From Antedon mediterranea (lineage: Eukaryota > Echinodermata > Crinoidea > Comatulida > Antedonidae): a stretch of DNA of 64,000 nt. The translations under genes and the position numbers were made by a program. This document shows positions 1 through 12,680 of this stretch, one piece after another. Under the pieces are notes generated by a model. That model was not told the origin of the DNA. It ran no database searches and was given only the letters and a program-made list of their open reading frames with translations. The stretch lies in NCBI RefSeq assembly GCF_964355755.1, contig NC_092675.1:19110912-19174911 (forward strand), read 5' to 3'. Numbering within the stretch: position 1 is the first letter of the stretch; every line of letters starts with the position of its first letter.

Positions 1-6
1 TTTCAG

Positions 7-1222
7 GATTGTGCAGTTTCGTCGTGCTCACAAGCTGGGTATTCTAGTTAAAGTGACACCTCTTACGTCTACTAATGATGTAATAGTAAGTACGACGTTG
101 TGTACTAACATGTTAAGAAGATTTACTAGCTACAGTATCAACAGTCTGCATTAACAGTGACTAAATGCTAAACTCAATACAGTGGATGTAATTTTTGTGT
201 GATATATGATGACTGTATTGATCGATCTTATACCTGCATCTGTACTAACCAAACAAAAAAACCAAACCAAAAATATTATAATATAAATATTAATTACTGA
301 TGTAATCTGTGGTCTCATATACAGGTATATACAAATCTTGTTTCTTGAGACAATTTTTAAATTGTATGTATTTCAAATTAATTAATATTCAGTTTATCAC
401 CAGGTGGTTTAGAATTTATTCTGTGCTTGTTAATTGATATATAAAAATGAAATATGATATTGCCATAAATCATGTTTGAATGGTATTTGTATTTCATAGG
501 TGTCTTTCATATTGAGATATGTCTTCAAGAATATTTCCACTCCATTGCGTAATACTGAAGAGAAGCTGCCTGAAATCTCCTGGCTACAAAATGAAGTTAC
601 AATCAATCTAGGTACGCTCAGTCAATAATAGCATTTCATATGGACATTTTAAATTTGATTTTTTAAATGTTATCATTTTCTATGTTCCAAATACCAAGAA
701 AACCAGTATCTGTATTTGATTGATAATTATCATATTGTCAATAAAACCTTGGTCGTACATTGGAAATTCAATAGACGGTCTGCAGCCATGTAATTTAAGA
801 AATACCACCATACATACACAATATCAGGCCAGGATAGTCATTATGGTGCACATGGAGAGAAACCTAAAAGGAAATAATGATTTTCCTAAATGAATCTGTA
901 AAAGTAATCATGTATATAAAGTGTCATTTCAATCCATTGTATGGCTGAAGAGCCATGCATTATTATATGTAAAAAGTACACAATTACACTAGTAGTATAG
1001 TATCATATTATATCCGATTATATTGGTGCAATATTTTGAAGACATTGAGTCAGTCCGGAATAATGGCTGACAATGTTTGTTATTTAATTTTGGTTCACTT
1101 TTACTTCATGTTTGTATTTATTTTTAGATGCTCCTTGGTGGGGTATTTTTTATTCAGTTAACCAAGTAGTGTTCTTGCTAGAATCTAGAGCTAAGGTGAT
1201 CCAAACCAGACCCTTTTCATAG
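7..1222 (+). CDS. 3' end of an unrecognised gene (last three exons)
   Basis: Three open segments join in phase: 7-85 (acceptor TTTCAG, donor GTAAGT), 500-611 (acceptor CATAG, donor GTACGC) and 1128-1222 (acceptor TTTTTAG, ending in TAG at 1220). Together they give about 94 C-terminal residues with beta-strand-like stretches (LGILVKVTPL, VSFILRYVF, NEVTINL) and an aromatic tail (APWWGIFYSVNQVVFLL). The 5' part lies outside the window. I do not recognise the family. Support comes only from splice signals and phase agreement over three exons; the last exon could also be read through to a donor-like GTGATC at 1197. No function is proposed. Confidence 0.5.
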
Positions 1223-2989
1223 TAAATTGTATCGTAATCAATGTAGTCAAAGTTATGTGATTCTCTTTATTGGTGCTTCACCTTCCTATGAGTATGTTCA
1301 GATCCATGGAGTTATGCTTTCATATCTCAAGCAATGTCATATTATAATTAATGTAGTAACAGTAAAGTATTCAGATTTGCCTACCTAACGCTTTGGTTAC
1401 AAGCTGAATTGTCACCGATTTGTGTGAACATCTGGTATGCAGGAGTAAATTTGATTGGTTAGAGGTCAAAATCGTTGATGCATGACTTTCGTATCGTAAG
1501 CGGAGTTCACTAATCCTGTACTTTGAGCTGTCGTAACAAACAAAAGATCAGTGTAGTACAAGGTGGCTTCCACTAACCTTTTCCTGGTTCAGACATATGG
1601 AGTTGTACGCTGCGTACAATACGAAAGCATAACTCCGTAGGTCTGAACAGGCCCTTAGTCTTGTGTTCAGTTTTGTTGTTCGATTTGATTTGTTGGGAAA
1701 GACCTCTCTAATCAGTGCTCTGTGATATCCATCCTGTAATTGCTGTTAGACTACAATTGTTTGCTGATTTTAAGATTATGTTTTTAATTAACCATTTTGT
1801 TGATTGTTGCCAATTTATGAAATAGATACATACATACATTATGTATTCCATAAAATATCTGTTTAAAATCATAATTGTAATGCAACGCTTTGAAGTATGC
1901 TTTGCTTATACTCCTAGTCTCCTGGGTTTGATTCCTGTTCAAGTACTAGGATTTTTCTCTTTGCCAAAATATAAGTTTAGTTCACATTCTCAAACTCGCT
2001 ATTAGATGTGTGATGAAAATATAGTTGTATAAATAAATAAATTAAATATAATAAATACACAAAAACCTTATCATTATTTTTTTCATTCATTTATTAATAT
2101 CTCTGTTTTAATATTATATTATGCAAATAAGGCAATTTGATTATTTAAAATAATTTTTTTTGCTAATTTTGTAAAATGGAATGCATTGTCAATAACCAAT
2201 TTGTAGTTGGATAGTCAATGTTTACGTCGTGCATATTCAATAAATTAAATTAAAATAATGAATTTCTGCATCACCTACCGAAGAAATCAAACTAAAAAAC
2301 CCTTTTATACGGAAATTGTATGTTCAATTCTCGCGATACTTTTAAAACTGCAAAATAGGGCTAATCTTGATACAATTATGAGTTTAAAGGGGGATTGTTT
2401 TTACGATACTGTAAATGTGGTAAAAGTAGAAAATTATGTTATGAGTCAAAAAAAGTTCCCTGTGCAATTCCTGCTTATGCAGACCACTGAGGCTTCCGTG
2501 GTATGGATTCAAGCAATCAGGTACTGACAGCACTATTATTGGCTTATGTATTCCGCCCACAAATTATTATTATTATTTTGCGCATTATACTGACTCGCTA
2601 CACTACTATATTGAACAGAGAATTCAATAACATAGGAAGAACAGTAATAATGATTATTAACACTACTGGCAAGATCTGTGTACATGGCAAGCTGTGTAAA
2701 ATATACATTATAATTGTAAAATATTTTATATCTATTTACATAATATAAATAACTTTTTACCGAAATAAAATTATGAATATAAAAATCTCTCTTATACCAA
2801 TCTTTACATAATGTAAGATGTAATGGTATTTCACTCTTTCCTTGTAATACTAAGCGCGAAATTATTGTTAGGCCTATATGGACATACTGTATTAGTAACC
2901 GTGACAGATTTAAGTTGAACTAACTCGAAATATGCCGAAAAAGCGATGAATGTCAAATTCACTTCTTGGGTTAATCTTTCCATAAATTA
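1223..2989. other. Intergenic stretch, no supported gene
   Basis: AT-rich spacer between the 3' end of the first gene (+) and the 3' end of the Ly6 gene (-). It holds the inverted-repeat element at 1296-1648 described separately. Short open frames at 2258-2748 have no codon structure, splice context or recognisable motif, and I read them as chance. Confidence 0.6.
1296..1648. repeat. Foldback repeat with three related arms
   Basis: The motif GTTCAGAYCYAYGGAGTT followed by atgctttc occurs at 1296-1323. Its inverse ends at 1648 (gaaagcataactcc..gtctgaac). A further direct arm lies at 1587-1604, so 1587-1648 is itself a near-palindrome. This looks like a small foldback or MITE-type element, possibly two overlapping copies. 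No coding capacity. Confidence 0.6.
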
Positions 2990-5512
2990 TTAACGTAAAA
3001 CATTATACAAAATGGCAGAAAATGCAAGTGTAAGCAAACTTAGTGTAGGACCCAGATTTGAAGCAGTGTTTCCTACGTTACATCCATTGGTACGGCAGCA
3101 GAAGTTACAAACTGATGTAGTGATGCCGAGACCAGTGTGTTTACAGTATCCATCAACACAGTTACTGGAACAATCACGAACGAATTCAACGAGAACACCA
3201 GCAGCTTTCGTCTGTGTTATCTAACCATTGAAATTAAAAATGGTCTGTAAGTATACAGTCTGTTCGATAGTGACTGGAACGAATGAAATTAAAATGGGCT
3301 GTTTGAGAAAAAGGATGCCTTGGTGAAAGAAGTTTTCTGTTTCAAGTGTATCAAATACCGATAACAATGCTTTTGGAATATAAATGGTAGATGAACTTTA
3401 GTACAGTTTGTACTGTCACAGTAGTGAACACGCGGGGTGCATCTTCACATTTATTCGTCTCATTCAAACACAAAAGCATAAATTATGATAAAGAAAAACA
3501 AGACACAAATCTAAAAAGTGAACCTAATCAACTATCAAATATGTGTGATGATACAAGGCCCGATCAATATAATTTATTTTACTTACAGCGCAGGAATGTT
3601 CAAATGATTGGCAGAGCCTTGGTGTAAATGTTCTGTTGGGATTGTCTAAACAGTCGGTACCTAACGGTTTAGATTTGTAATATTTAGCGGTACAGTCATA
3701 ACATCGTAGCGATCGTCCTGCAAAAAAACAAATTATTATTACTAGACTTCATTCATTGTACGTTTATTTCTATACGAATAATTATTATATTTCTAAACTT
3801 AAAGAAGAAATGCTGAAATCGTAAAAACTAATCAGGAGTCAGACCAAGTGGCGTAACGGCTATGAACGTTCACTGGTCAAGACCAGGGGCCCGGAGCATT
3901 GCCCAGAGGGATTAAAATATAACGAAAAGACCCCTAGCGTTAAGATCCCTAATCCAGGAGCTCCAGGCCTCTGTGTTACGCCACTGCTCAGACCATTGGA
4001 CTTCAGTAAGTTTTTAACCTTTACATATTTGTTACCGTTAATTCTTTCAACACAAATTGCATGTACCATCCATATACCCACATCCAATATCACTAACGCC
4101 TATTATATAAATATAAGTCTACTTACAGTTCTATTTTTACCTAACGTGTTTAATTAATTATAACTTATTACCCAATGATTGAATACTGATCGTTTCTGTT
4201 AGAAACAGTCGTAAATATTGAACAAGGATCATGCAATAGTGTGTGTATTGTTGTATTGTATAATATATAATTAAGATTTATCTGGACATTTAAAATGCAG
4301 AGTTTTTCACAAATACAAAATTCGAAATATTGTTTCACACAATAAGTAAGAATAGTGAAGGCTTACTGCGTTACATTAAAAGACATTAGAAAACATAATT
4401 AAATAATTATTATCATTGCATATTCTATAATATGGTACAATTGGGAAAAATACATATTTTAAAAAAGCTTTACAATCTTATAGAGGTATACATTGTTTGT
4501 ATTATTTAAGGATCAAAATATTTCTTACATCCACTCAAATTATTTTGTTCAGGTTGCGTCAACAAGTGTTAAAATCAACAACCTTATATCGTTCTAATAA
4601 GCTCGAGTCACATTGAAAGAAAGGAGTATTTCCAATTTCGCAAAATAATAAATGCTATTTTGAGTTTTGTGCAATATGAGTTTGTTTGAATTACCCATGT
4701 CCTTGGAAAAACATACATTGCAATATATATATATTATAGTTTTCCAGTAGGCCTATTTAGAGAGATATTAAATGCAGGTATTTTTTGAAACGTATATAAA
4801 GCCAAGACTGTAATGACAAATCGTTTTATACATTATACTATACTGTCTACCTATGAATAATTTTGCTATAAGATGTTTCAAAAGAAGATATCAATTTATT
4901 TCGCAATGTTATCAATTTCTACTTAATATCTCATAAACCGCATGTTATTGTGATGGTTCTTTTACTGTTTGTATTCATACAATAATGTTGTCTGCATTTA
5001 TTTGCTCAAATTGAATAAGACCTACTACAATAAAACAATAAAGAATCATCTTTACAAAATTGTAGGCCGCAGGCCTGTGACATTATAATTATTATATCGT
5101 TAAGTTAGTCTATACTTATGATAATAATAAATACAATGTCAGTCAATAAAAAAAAACACAATCGTGTCTAAAAGTTTAAGTACAGAACGTTATATGTGAA
5201 TACAAATCTTAAGCCTACATTTTCTAGATAATAGGCCTAAAGACCCAGTGAAAAGGTCACTAACAGCATAGTTACCAAGTAGATAACAAAATATTGCACT
5301 TTTTTCAACTAAGAAACACTAAATGTAATAGGTCTCGTATTGCCTATTCCCGACCAAAACAGATAATTATTTCTCTCGTTTGACAACGAAATAAACCACC
5401 ACATATACATGATATATAACAGCATGAATACAGCATACTCATACAGTTACTTACCTAGTCTTGTTAATTGAAGAAATGCTAAAAGAAACAAAGTATTTAG
5501 AAATATACGCAT
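2990..5512 (-). CDS. GPI-anchored Ly6/uPAR (three-finger) domain protein
   Basis: Reconstructed from three minus-strand exons: 5455-5512 (start ATG; donor GTAAG), 3587-3717 and 2990-3220 (stop TAA). They give 139 codons with matching phases. Residues 1-19 are a clear signal peptide (MRIFLNTLFLLAFLQLTRL). Next comes a cysteine-rich domain opening with LRCYDC at about 23-28 and closing with CNFCC..GCN at about 101-111, the hallmark of LU domains. The tail from about 115 is small/polar then hydrophobic (SLLTLAFSAILYNVLR), as in a GPI-attachment signal. It should be a secreted, cell-surface-anchored protein; the ligand is unknown. A short TIR repeat sits in intron 1. The family call rests on signal peptide, cysteine pattern and GPI tail; no orthologue is assigned. 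Confidence 0.87.
3847..3985. mobile_element. Short TIR element (MITE-like) in Ly6 intron 1
   Basis: The ends read AGTGGCGTAAC at 3847-3857 and its exact inverse GTTACGCCACT at 3975-3985. The flanks (gtcagacc / gctcagac) are also partly inverse. At about 139 bp it is too small to code. A minus-strand open frame across it is a by-product of the repeat. Confidence 0.6.
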
Positions 5513-7591
5513 CGCCTGATTCTCTTGAAACACGACAAATCAGATCATTGCCAATGAACCAACTGTTGTTGTGCGACAAAAACTTATTATAGGCTATATT
5601 TATCCAATAGCCTGGCTATGGTTAAGGAACTATATCGTTAATGGTGTAAAAAGTATGCCTATAGGAGTGAAAACGTGCAATCATTCAGGCGACATCAAGT
5701 AGAAATGGATAATCAATAACTACATGTAATGGCAAATTAATTTCTCTGTTTGTATTTGTTATTCCGTTGAATAACTCTAATATTCTCTTTAAAGCCAACA
5801 TGCGTAAACATTGAAGAAATATGGATAAACATATTTTACAAATTAAATTTATTTTTACATTATATAGATGTTATGCTATTGCAGAAATTTGTCCCAGGTT
5901 ATTGGCATTTCAAGCTGTATATTTTTAATTTCAAAGGAGTTTCTGAAATCTGTCCTACCCCAGAACACACCACAGACGGAACATACCGTAATTGCGCCTT
6001 TTTGTACCAAAACCCGCAAACTTTTATAATAATAATATTGATTGTTTTACATAATAACGTCTAATAGCCTTGTAGTATTAAAACCCGCAAACATATAATA
6101 ATAATATGAGTCTTATATAGCGTCTAATACAACGTTTCTAAGCGCTTTACACACAAATGAATATGATTCCTAAAATATCCTAAGATAACCCGAAAACTAA
6201 GAGAAAAGCAGGTGAACCTCCGCTCCATCTTTCAGAACTTTGAATCTCCTATATCAGAGCTCGCCGTTATCCTTTTAACAGATTGAGCTTGCAGTTGAAA
6301 TATTTTCGTTTTCTGGTCTCACAAAGAACCACACCTCAATGTGCCTTATTCAGACTAGCTTTGGATGATGTGCTATTTTGATACGTTTGGTATTATACAA
6401 ATAATGAACGACCGTTCAATGCGTACTATTGCACGCCATGTGACCCACAATCGTCCAATCAAATGACAGGAATTTATATAGATGTTATAAAGTGTATTAT
6501 TTGGTAATTTATTAGCGCGGTGGTTTGGACATTTGTTTTGTAGAGAACAGACATTTATCATTTTTGTTTAATGTTGAGAATTGAATGGAGTTATTATTGG
6601 TTAAAAGACGGGCATGTGAGAGGGTAGGCAATATAATTGGAGTGAGAAACTGTAAATCGTTGAAATTAATTTACAAAATCGATAACTCATGTTTCTTTTT
6701 ATTGTTATAGGCCTATGTTTACAATATAAGAATATAAAAATATTCTTGAACATTTTGACGATAGAAAGACGATTATATAAACGGTCAGGACAACCAATTT
6801 TAAATTGATAATTATTAATTAAAAGTATCGTCACCTATATGTATTTGTCGCACACAACTGAGCATTTCGACTGCAACGTTGCCTTTCTCTGTATCTTCAA
6901 ACCATCAATTAGCATTGTTTTTCTAATAAAGTATTGATTATTAATAAGAACGATAATAGCCTGCAAAGTTAAGACGTACTATAATTAGATCATTCTGCTA
7001 TTTGCGCGTACTTTTCGACAACAATTTTCTTGGCGCGCCTGCGCAGAATATCTTCTTGATATGGTGTGTATGTCTTTGAAATGTTTGTCTCAACATAACT
7101 ACAGCATACAGTATATCACATACCTTCTGTCAGGTATATTACATTTTATTTATCTTAAATCAAATATCTTTTTTAAGGCCTACAGTTGGTAGGGAAAACA
7201 AACTACAAATACAAACAACTTATTTATTTCAATAAAATACACACTAACTTGGTTAATACTGTGGGTTTACTGTATATCTAATCTTATATAATACGACTAA
7301 GAAATTGAATATTTAGTGCACAATATATAATACAGGCTTTATTTTATATGCAAGATATGACTAAAATTAAACTTTTAAAAATTGTAAAATCAAAAGACGT
7401 CTAAGACGAACAAATACTACATTTAAGACCTACTTATCAGCACTATAAGTACTATAATGCTCATTTTAACAAACCGTCGTTGGATATATACATATGGCAT
7501 CTCGTTTTAAATCAACCTCCTCCTCACTCACTCATTTGCATTTTACGTATATTTTATTATTTTAAAATATATAAATTGTACGTTTCACTAT
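5513..7591. other. Intergenic region with a repeat fragment
   Basis: Contains the 5' flank of the Ly6 gene and the 3' flank of the ABCG2-like gene. Around 6090-6165 an AATAATAAT run is followed by ttatatagcgtctaatac and aagcgctttac, the kind of 3' tail left by LINE elements in marine invertebrates (minus orientation). I see no supported gene. Confidence 0.5.
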
Positions 7592-10500
7592 CTATTTGTA
7601 TTTTGGAATTCTACGGAGTTGGATGTATGAGAGTGTCAACAATACCAATATCATGATTCCTAGGGCCATTTGGTTTTGCCAAAGACCCCATGTGCTGTAG
7701 TCAATGCCTTGCTGATCCATATAAGCTTCGCCTGTTATACTGTAAAATAAATGGTATAAGTTAAAATAGTGGGAGCTAAGCTTGTGGAAGAATATGAATA
7801 CTGAATTATCATAAGGTATTATTATGAGGTACGGGAGCCAGAAGGTAGAAAATACGTGTGAATGATATTCGGAGACTTTGTGGGATTCGAACTTATCAAA
7901 AATTATCCCAGTACAGTATAGACCTACTGACCTGAATATGAAATGGAAATCGTAAACAATATGGTCATCTTCAGTGTTTATTTTATTCTAACAAAATACT
8001 CACCAGGTTACTGGGTCATAGTAATGTGCACTTGCATTCAAAGGCGGATCACAGAACACCATTCCTTTTAGTTCATTTATAGTTAACGTCTGTAAAACAA
8101 GTAATAATTTACTTTTATTACAGAACATATATTATTATTAATTCAAAACTTCTATACAGAATATAATAACTGTTGAGCTTCTGTGCGTTTATACTGTACT
8201 GTATCTGATGATGAATTTGTTCTATTTTCGCCATGCAAACCACCTTCAAACAATACACTGTACAGAATAATAGGAAAGTATTGTTTAGGTCCTGCTGCAG
8301 GTAGTCGCAAATCGAAAGCTAGGGCCTACTATTTAGCGTCATGAACAAGACCAAACTGAACCTTTAGATATCTGAATATTATAACGTAACTTAGGGAGTA
8401 ATTCAAATCAATACAATCACCGAGACCCGCATGGAAAATGCGATTGACATTCATAATTATGAATAATTAGTAACGTAAAATGGCACTTACATTAAGACTA
8501 AATCGAAACATGCTAAGGTACTGTAACCACTGCAGCCAAACTGGTAAAGATGAAATGTTTATAAAAAGCCCACCGAAAACCTAATGATAATTATAATGAT
8601 TAATTATATATAGTAATTAGGATAGAAAATAATATACTGTATTATTAATTACGCACTAATTTAACATTGGTGGGCGTCTGCAAGTACAAGAGCCAAACTT
8701 CGAATGTCTGTGTAAATCGGGGTAATTGATCACTCTTGAATTATTATCTCATTTTCATCGGGTTAGGCTACATATTATTATAATCCATTCATTTGCCGCC
8801 GATAAGTTCCCTTCTTCCCAGTTTCCTTTGCCTTAGCTTCACAGTAATTATAGGTGTAGGCCCAGTCTTATTTTAGTTAATAGCACAATTATACTTACCA
8901 CCATAATAATCATAGACATAGCTGCAATTAGGACGGCAATTCCATAAATTCCAACCGTTGCACTAATACAAAACACCAATGAACAGCCTGTCATTGTGGT
9001 CACCAGCAGATCCAATAGGAATATAAAGAAGTTTGTAGCAGTCGGCTGCAACCCTTTTAGAGAAAAAAAGAAAAACATTTGTGTTTTGTATTTTTTTAAA
9101 GTCTTTTTATATTTGTGATTTGAAATGTTGTACTGTAGGCTACAGTCCATTGAGATGTTTATTATAATGTACTATAAGAATAAATCAATTAATCCTACTG
9201 ATTACCGCTGAAAAGAGAAAAGTTAATACAGTATTTGAGGCCTATACTTCCTCCCTTATTCTTTAAAGTGATGAGGATGATTTACCTATCATCCAGTACG
9301 TGATACAGCAATAGATGGTTGTAGGCACAATTCTCATTGGAATAAGATCACAAAGCACCATTGAAAAGAAGTAGGCAGATGCACGATAGAAACCGCTTGC
9401 AGATTCATGCCTGTAAATGAGAAGGAAAGGAGAACAAAACCATAATATTAGTAAATGTTGACGCTGACGTTAGGATTTAGGCTATAACTCTATCGATTTT
9501 ATCAAAACATTCACCCTTTTGATAATAAAGGTAAAAAGCATAAACTGTATTACTCGAGAATGGTGGACCACAACGTTAACTTGTCTGTTGGTTCTTGATA
9601 CATTATTATTGTCAGTTTATGGAGTTTTTTGTTGCTATTTTCAATATCAATATAGGCCTAATAACATTTCAAACTTACCTAAATATTACTCTTTCGTAAA
9701 TAAAAACCTCCAGGGCACTCATGTTTCCGAAAGTGACGTTCATAATCATAAAGAAAAACACTCCGATTCTGAAATATAAGAATTCAAGTTGTTTTTTCAG
9801 TAATCATTTATTATGTATCATAACGTTACCATATTTTGATGATGCAATGTAAATTATTATAGAACTCAACAAGGAGCACATTGTCTAATGTTTTGCGAAT
9901 ATTTTTAATGTTTGTAAAACCTGTTTTGTATTCCTGATGACTGTGAGGTATCAAGCTGCCAAAATAAGCCGCCAACGAAGATACCCAACACAACCATAAT
10001 CAAAACCTGTGGAAAGACGTTGAACAAATTCTTGTACAATTTAGCAAATTCAAATTTTACTCGGAACATTATATGTATTTTCTGCTGCCGTACTATTGGA
10101 AGGATATGTGAACATTGAAGCAATAAGCAACATAGGCCTACTAAAATCTTCTAATATTAAAGCTCTGTCTCTACACTATCAAACTAGTTCGACAAAAAAA
10201 AGTGATGTGCCCAAATATGGTAGTGATATGCCCAAACATGGTAGTGGTATGACATCATCATGCCCATATATGGGCACATCATTTTTTCAACACTTTATTA
10301 TATAAAGTTGATAGTGTAGACAGAGCCAGACTCTTGAACAGTTTACCTGTAAGGACGATGTCTGTGGATTACGAATCATGTTTGTAAACGCCCTTTTTGA
10401 TAGTACAGCAAACTAAAACAGAAGTTGGTGGAAACAAAATAAATGATAAATAAATTACCTTTTGATGTTTTTATTGTAATGTAATGGGACCTATGGAAGA

Positions 10501-12642
10501 ACAGTTTTTACTGAAGAGGTCACCCAGTATAAAGAACAAATAAACAAAATTTTAATGTAAATTAGAACTCAAATCAGCAATTTTTTGCTACTATGTTTTA
10601 AAAATTAGGAAGTTGAATTTCAATAAATACGAATAATACAATTGGTTGGTGATAGATGACAGCTAATCATCAGCTTGATTGACGGTTTTAAGGGAACAAG
10701 GAACTCAGTAGGTAATCAATAATTACTCAACTTGACAGATAGGTGAGGTATTTTAGTATTTACTAACTATGCTCCTACCTGTTTGAAGACTGACGTTGGA
10801 TAGTCAATAACTTGTTCAACAAAACTATCTGATCGGTGCAAACCTGTAAGTTTTCTTTCCTCTTCCTCTAATACTGTGTTGTATTTTGATTTATTAAAAT
10901 ATTCCACCAATGTCTTGGTACCATCTATTGCATTTTCTATTTTAAAACATACAATGTATACACGTGTTTATCAATATACAGTTAAGTTCACACATTGTTT
11001 TGGGGGATAAGACTTCACGGTGGGATAGACCGTCTAAAAAGTCTAAGTACAAGTAGGCCTACATTATATCAAGGAAAGATTTGTACAGTGACACTTTTAC
11101 AAAATGTCATTACTCTCCAATAGAACATAATTGAAATAAATTGTTTAAGAACGTATCGATCTGAAATACATTTACTTTTTGGTTAATAGGCCTAAAGCGT
11201 TTGTGGACTAAAAAATTCTCATGGAAAATTCTACACTGCTGTCTAATTAAGGCATAACATGTTGGCCTACATACCACTTTGTTCTTGTTCAATAATAACG
11301 TCGAGAAAGAAATCAGCCGGGTTGTTGAACTCGGGGCAAGGATACCCTAAGAAAGAAATTTGAAAAGTATAAAATATGACGACCAAAGAGTTTAGTAAGT
11401 TAAACATTCGGTTTTTTATTCCACGTGAAGCCAGCTTTTTTTCTTCTTTTTTTAAAATTAAAAAGCAAGTCTATTCGTGGTGTTTTTCGTTATTGAATAT
11501 AGACCGAATCTATTATATTATTAGTAAATGTTGAAAAAGTGAATCAACTTTACCAGCGGCTCCAAAGAAGTCATTCGTCTCGTTTGCTGGTCCGTGATAC
11601 ACCGTCTGGCCTAGACTCAGTAGATGTAGCTTATTGAATTGACTGAAGATGGAATACCGTGGCTGGTGAATGGAGAATATTATAGTGCGTCCACGTTTAG
11701 ACAACCTGTAACATGAATGAAAACTTGGATTACATTTTATTAGCGTAAGCGTGATTAACACATTGATGTAGGGCGGCCCTCTGTTTCTTCGGTTTCATAG
11801 TACATAATTTTGAGTAGGCCTAGGCCTTCTACAAAGATGCTTTGTTGATTTAGTGCAGTTTCCATCGTAAAAACGAATAATGTTGTGTGTGTGTGCGGTT
11901 TTTATAACAGAGTAATATCTAGCAATTTGGAGGCATGTATTCAATGTCGTTTTTTAAAAGAAGCAAGAACAGATAACGAAAAAACGTACTGAGCAAGATT
12001 TGTCATGACCGATTTGGCCGTGCTTGCATCTAGGCCCGTCGTTGGTTCGTCCAGAAAAAGTATTCTTGGCTTAGTTACCAATTCCATCCCAACATTTGTT
12101 CGTTTTCGCTCACCTCCTGAAATTCCGCGGATGAAAAGAGTTCCAACCTGTTGATTACAACCATATAAATCATTTGTTTATTATTTATATTTTAAAAATA
12201 GAGTGAGTAGATTGAGCGGACCATTTATATATGAATGGGTGGATGGGAAGGTAGTGAATATATAGAATACCGGTACACAAGACGGCGAACTACACGACAT
12301 AGAAGTGATTCCAATAATTTTAGTAGTTTTACGTTTTTATGTCAGTACATTTTGTTTGTTCCATACGCTACATGGAAAAATATGGACAAGTATCAACTTT
12401 GGAATGTATTGGAGAGTAAGAATTTAACAGAAAACATTTTGTGGAAATATAAAGAAAAGTGCAGCCGACATCGTCAACATTGATTCTGAAATCAACAACA
12501 AATAAGAATCAATAATAATAATAATTGGGGAAAACAATGTTATATTATTGCATTATATTATTTTTATTATATGTTCATTATCAGTTGTATATTTACAGTA
12601 TTATGATTCTCTGTATTTTGCTTTAATATTTGTGGAAATAAA

Positions 12643-12680
<38 letters not shown>

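Noticed and set aside
3012-3224. Plus-strand 70-codon frame starting MAENAS
   Set aside because: Antisense to the last Ly6 exon, which has splice sites, LU cysteines and a GPI tail.
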